Assembly (NCBI GenBank): GCA_050115555.1
Contig: JASFQI010000244.1
Span: 1-7,459, forward strand
DNA: 7,459 nt
DNA from: JASFQI01 sp050115555
GTDB taxonomy: Bacteria > Desulfobacterota > DSM-4660 > Desulfatiglandales > HGW-15
Direction of reading: 5' to 3'
Both the position numbers and the translations under genes were made by a program. Positions 4,584-7,459 of this stretch are shown piece by piece (position 1 is the stretch's first letter; each line of letters begins with the position of its first letter). The notes beneath the pieces are model-generated. The model worked only from the letters and a program-made list of their open reading frames with translations, was not told the DNA's origin and did no database searches.

Positions 4584-7251
4584 AGGCTTCCCCCAGTTTT
4601 TTTGCACTCATGAGGAACGCAAGAAACAGCCCGATGCCTCCGCCGAGCAGGAGGACGCCCTTCTGGTAGACCCAGATGTTTTCCGCGGAGAACCGGAGGC
4701 TCGGGACCAGGAAATTCAGGTAGTGTCCCACGACAGGGAACAGGAGGAGCGATACGGTCACAATGGCCCCTTCCAGGAGAAGCATTTTTTTCATGAAGTC
4801 CACGGCGAACGCAATCCCGCGCCGCATGCTTTCCAGTCGCTGAATTTTATGCTCGAGGCGGCCCATTTCCTCGGCGAGTTCGCTTGCAGTGGAAAGGGCC
4901 TGCTTGAACTCCCCAAAGGCGTTTGTGCGAATCACGTCGCGAATCGCCAGCGTCTTCTTCTCAACTCTCACCAGGTCCTGAGGCAGCGAGCCCAGGAGAG
5001 AGGCGTAGGGATATCCTCGAACGAGGCTTATGCACACATCGAGCCTTTTTCTCAGCTTGTCGTGGGAACGAAGGAGCTTCCTCCGGGCCTGCTCGTGGCT
5101 TCTCTGCGCCGTCTGAATGATCGCCGTGGCATAGTGGATGACGTCCAGGTGATTGAAGTACCCGTCCGTGGCAGAGAGTTCCCGAATCTTTTCCAGATAG
5201 GATCGAGGGGTACGCATCTCTCCTGCATCTTCACCCATCAGCTTTTCCATCACCTCGATGTCTTCTTCGGCCCGGAGGGACAACCTGGAGGCCTCCTCTC
5301 CGGCGCGCTCCAGAATGGTGCGCAGCTCGGGGTGGATTCTAACCCCGGCATCCGCCAGATCCGGGTCGATCAGTGCTGCGACGAAGTATTTCCGGTTCCC
5401 ATCGATGAGCTTGCGGAGCCGCCGGAGCCCGTCGGTATGATTGCCCTTTCGAAACCGGTAGACCATGTCCTGGTACAATGCTTCGCTGCATAGGCTGTCC
5501 ATGTGGAGGATTTTGCGAATGTGCTCCTCGGCGTGGCGCAGTTCACCGTTGAGCTCGTGGACCCGGGCCAGAAGGAACCGGCTGAAGATTTTCATCGGGT
5601 TTGTATTCGCGCACTCCAGGGACTGCTTGAAGAGACGTTTCGCCCCTGTGGTATCGCCCTTTTCCACGGCCACGAATCCCAGCGCGGTGAGCGCACGGTA
5701 GTCTCCCGGTGATTTTTCCAGGGCGCTTTTCAGCACGGCCTCGGCCTGGGTCAGGTTCGACACCCGGATGCAGTCCTGGCCGATCCAGATCAGGCCCCCT
5801 CTTCCTGCATCTTCTTCCTGCGCCTGGACGCGGTTCCAATGATCGGTTGTGGCGTTCCAGAGCGTTCGAAGGAACCGGAGTTGATAGACTTTTTTCAGCT
5901 CGAAAAACGCGAATTCAGCCAGGTTATCCGACGCAGGGGAGGTGCCGTCTTCAGGTGCAGGGGCATTTCTCGAGGATGCGGGGGCGTTCAGGGATTCGAA
6001 GAATATCTCGTTGATGCGATCCAACGGCATGTACCCCAGCCGTTCCAGTCCATGCGTTGTTTCAGGGACGGTTTTGGACGGGCATTGCGCGGGCTCGTGC
6101 CGGCGGTCGCCACAGTAGAAACAGGGTTCGTGATCTCCCTGCACCATGGCTCTTTGGTAGAGAAACAAGACCCCACCGTTTTGTGATTTCCCCTCGCCGG
6201 GGATCAAGCGGTAAAAGCCTTGTTCGCCTTCGTTCTCGGGCGGAATCACGGAGTAGCCTTCCGGGACGTCTGTCTCGGGAAAGGCGGACGGGGAGACGGT
6301 GATTTCGCCTGGTTTCACGAGACTCCAGGCCTTCTTGAGGTTTTCCAGGGCAGGTCGGCCGGCCCTCATGAACTGACCTCTGTCGACAAGGATCTGAAGC
6401 GGCAGGACAGGCAGGGCGTCCCGGGCGAGGTGCTTTTTGAGGAAGAGAAGCGCATTGCCCGCCACACTCGGCGCACTGGAGGGACTCTTCAAGAACAGGA
6501 CCAGTGACCCGTCCGCCAGGGTGAAATGACGTGACGGCGTCTGTGACCAGAGACCTTCCTTTCGCTGGAGCAACTTGTTCCAGGCCTCTTGGAAACGTTC
6601 CCGGGCCAGGCTCCAGATGGGGTGAAACACCAGAACGGTCATGTGGGCGGGGTCCAGGTCGGCCTTATCGTCCCAATTGACACGGTAGATCACCACCTTC
6701 TTGAGGATGTCTCTGTTCAGGTTGGGGCTCAATCGTTCGAATCGGGCCCATGAGATGTCCTCGAGTTTATCGTGGAGCTCCTGGCTTACGGCGATTTGGC
6801 CTCCTTGAACCAGAGGGAGGAATTTGGCTGCGATGTTGACCACGTCTCCGTAGATGTCTCCGTTTTCAACGATCCCTTCCCCGTAGTGAAGCCCGATGCG
6901 AACTCGAATCTGATCCTTGGGGTCCTTCCCCTGATTGTTTCGAAAAAAGCGCTGCTGAATCTTGACGGCGGCCTTGAGGGCTTCGCCCGGGGCCGTGAAG
7001 TAGGCCATCACAGAGTCCCCGAGGACTTTGACCACGGCTCCTCCGTGCTCGGCCACGGGTCGAGAGGCCAGTTCCTGGTGTTTTCGAAGCATCTCACGGC
7101 CCGCCAGGTCGCCGTATCGCTTGAAGTACTTGCTGGATTCCACGACATCCGTGAAAAGCACGACGATTTTGTGAATGGAACCGCGCTGCTTTCCGCTGTG
7201 CTTCGGATGCCGGGCGGTGTCGGATGACCTGCGGGTTACTTGTCTATTCAT
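4582..7251 (-). CDS. Multidomain class III nucleotidyl cyclase: cyclase, degenerate cyclase-like, zinc knuckle, TPR, C-terminal membrane anchor
   Basis: An 889-residue protein. The class III cyclase domain (about 24-195) has metal ligands Asp35 (LFTD) and Asp79 (LGDS), Lys75 and Asp132 at the purine-selecting positions (the ATP-type pair), and Asn139. Lys143 occupies the usual transition-state Arg position (NIAAK instead of NxxxR), so activity is uncertain. Residues about 204-350 look like a second, degenerate cyclase fold (LADGSLVLF, LQILVDRG, PGEITVS). A zinc knuckle C377-x2-C380-x4-H385-x4-C390 follows, then a Pro/Ser/Ala-rich linker (421-443), TPR-like helices (about 485-615), a helical and coiled-coil stretch (about 655-810), and two hydrophobic helices (about 823-849 and 865-883) that would anchor it with most of the protein in the cytoplasm. 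The ATG at 7251 is preceded by AGGGA. It stands alone and converges on the preceding gene. Likely cyclic-nucleotide signalling or a sensor scaffold; ligand and target unknown. Confidence 0.88.
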   Translation of the reverse strand: MNRQVTRRSSDTARHPKHSGKQRGSIHKIVVLFTDVVESSKYFKRYGDLAGREMLRKHQELASRPVAEHGGAVVKVLGDSVMAYFTAPGEALKAAVKIQQRFFRNNQGKDPKDQIRVRIGLHYGEGIVENGDIYGDVVNIAAKFLPLVQGGQIAVSQELHDKLEDISWARFERLSPNLNRDILKKVVIYRVNWDDKADLDPAHMTVLVFHPIWSLARERFQEAWNKLLQRKEGLWSQTPSRHFTLADGSLVLFLKSPSSAPSVAGNALLFLKKHLARDALPVLPLQILVDRGQFMRAGRPALENLKKAWSLVKPGEITVSPSAFPETDVPEGYSVIPPENEGEQGFYRLIPGEGKSQNGGVLFLYQRAMVQGDHEPCFYCGDRRHEPAQCPSKTVPETTHGLERLGYMPLDRINEIFFESLNAPASSRNAPAPEDGTSPASDNLAEFAFFELKKVYQLRFLRTLWNATTDHWNRVQAQEEDAGRGGLIWIGQDCIRVSNLTQAEAVLKSALEKSPGDYRALTALGFVAVEKGDTTGAKRLFKQSLECANTNPMKIFSRFLLARVHELNGELRHAEEHIRKILHMDSLCSEALYQDMVYRFRKGNHTDGLRRLRKLIDGNRKYFVAALIDPDLADAGVRIHPELRTILERAGEEASRLSLRAEEDIEVMEKLMGEDAGEMRTPRSYLEKIRELSATDGYFNHLDVIHYATAIIQTAQRSHEQARRKLLRSHDKLRKRLDVCISLVRGYPYASLLGSLPQDLVRVEKKTLAIRDVIRTNAFGEFKQALSTASELAEEMGRLEHKIQRLESMRRGIAFAVDFMKKMLLLEGAIVTVSLLLFPVVGHYLNFLVPSLRFSAENIWVYQKGVLLLGGGIGLFLAFLMSAKKLGEA

Positions 7252-7277
7252 GGAGGTCCCTGTTCACTGGTTGAAAA

Positions 7278-7387
7278 CCCCTTGCTGTGGGGATCGGACG
7301 ACGCGTGCCGTCCGAACGCATAGCGGCCGGATGAAAGGCCTTGAGGTGAAGGCGAAGCGTCTTCGACGGCAAAAAAAGCCGTTTTTT
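7278..7387 (+). ncRNA. Candidate structured RNA: five consecutive hairpins ending in a terminator-like stem
   Basis: Five short stems follow one another: CCCC/GGGG (7278-7292); TCGGACG/CGTCCGA, seven perfect pairs (7294-7315); GGCC/GGCC (7325-7340); CGAAG-CGT-CTTCG (7353-7365); and ACGGC-A7-GCCGT followed by T's (7366-7387). The order ends in a T-run only on the plus strand, as expected of a small RNA. No good plus-strand promoter was seen. On the minus strand the first four stems would form in the 5' leader of the cyclase gene, an equally possible role. I do not recognise a known RNA family. Confidence 0.28.
7366..7387 (+). terminator. Predicted intrinsic terminator on the plus strand
   Basis: ACGGC (7366-7370), a loop of seven A's (7371-7377) and GCCGT (7378-7382) are followed by a T-run to 7387. 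The stem is only five pairs but is GC-rich and in the right place relative to the T's. No plus-strand gene lies within the preceding 2.8 kb, so it would end either a small RNA or antisense transcription coming through the cyclase gene. Confidence 0.45.
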
Positions 7388-7459
7388 AAGGCGAATACGG
7401 GAACGCTTGAAACGCGTCTGCAATGCGTCCGGCGGCGGCTCGGCTTTTCCTCCTTCATT
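7388..7459. other. Right edge, no supported gene
   Basis: A minus-strand open frame enters from the window edge and stops at 7264, but its product is an Arg-rich string without recognisable features and it runs through all five hairpins. I see no supported feature between 7388 and the edge. A weak promoter-like pair on the minus strand (TTCAAG, 17 bases, TAAAAA, near 7385-7413) could drive the cyclase gene but is a poor match. Confidence 0.3.

Noticed and set aside
4534..5493. Plus-strand open frame of 319 codons
   Set aside because: It is antisense to the C-terminal half of the cyclase gene and overlaps the preceding gene; its composition is that of a reverse-frame shadow.
7264..7458. Minus-strand open frame of 64 codons at the right edge
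   Set aside because: The product is Arg-rich and featureless, and the frame crosses five consecutive hairpins and the terminator-like stem.
1..7459. CRISPR array, tRNA, rRNA or insertion sequence
   Set aside because: No regularly spaced direct repeats, no cloverleaf-like sequence, no rRNA-like stretch and no transposase frame were seen on either strand.

Overview
This 7.46 kb window is a GC-rich piece of bacterial chromosome with three blocks of genes. Nothing in it is a phylogenetic marker. The mix of an asparagine-synthetase-type amidotransferase, a lone cobU, a two-cysteine-motif conserved hypothetical protein and a large cyclase/TPR protein reminds me of Desulfobacterota (Syntrophobacter-like sulfate reducers or syntrophs). 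That is an impression from gene content and repeat style, not a demonstrated placement.

Left block (about 1-2149, minus strand): a full-length glutamine-dependent asparagine synthetase family protein (asnB type) runs leftward. After a 151-base gap a second minus-strand reading frame begins with a basic, then hydrophobic N-terminus and leaves the window. In many bacteria such AsnB homologues sit in surface-polysaccharide clusters, which is possible here but not shown.

Intergenic region (2150-2658): no credible gene. It carries two inverted-repeat elements, at 2229-2304 and 2372-2402, and a good sigma70-type promoter (TTGAGA, 17 bases, TAGAAT at 2549-2577) facing right.

Middle block (2659-4565, plus strand): a conserved hypothetical protein with a Cys cluster, then cobU (adenosylcobinamide kinase/guanylyltransferase of cobalamin nucleotide-loop assembly and salvage), then a 149-residue acidic protein I cannot identify. 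All three face the same way with gaps of 37 and 130 bases and may share the 2549-2577 promoter. No cobalamin riboswitch was recognised.

Right block (4582-7251, minus strand): one 889-residue gene converging on the middle block, with only 16 bases between the stop codons. It encodes a class III nucleotidyl cyclase domain, an apparently degenerate second cyclase-like domain, a CX2CX4HX4C zinc knuckle, TPR-like helices, a coiled coil and a C-terminal pair of membrane helices. This is the most unusual object in the window. The cyclase has its metal-binding Asp residues, purine-selecting Lys/Asp and catalytic Asn, but has Lys where the transition-state Arg is expected. The 208 bases upstream contain five consecutive small hairpins, the last of which resembles an intrinsic terminator on the plus strand although no plus-strand gene precedes it. 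This may be a small RNA or a structured leader.
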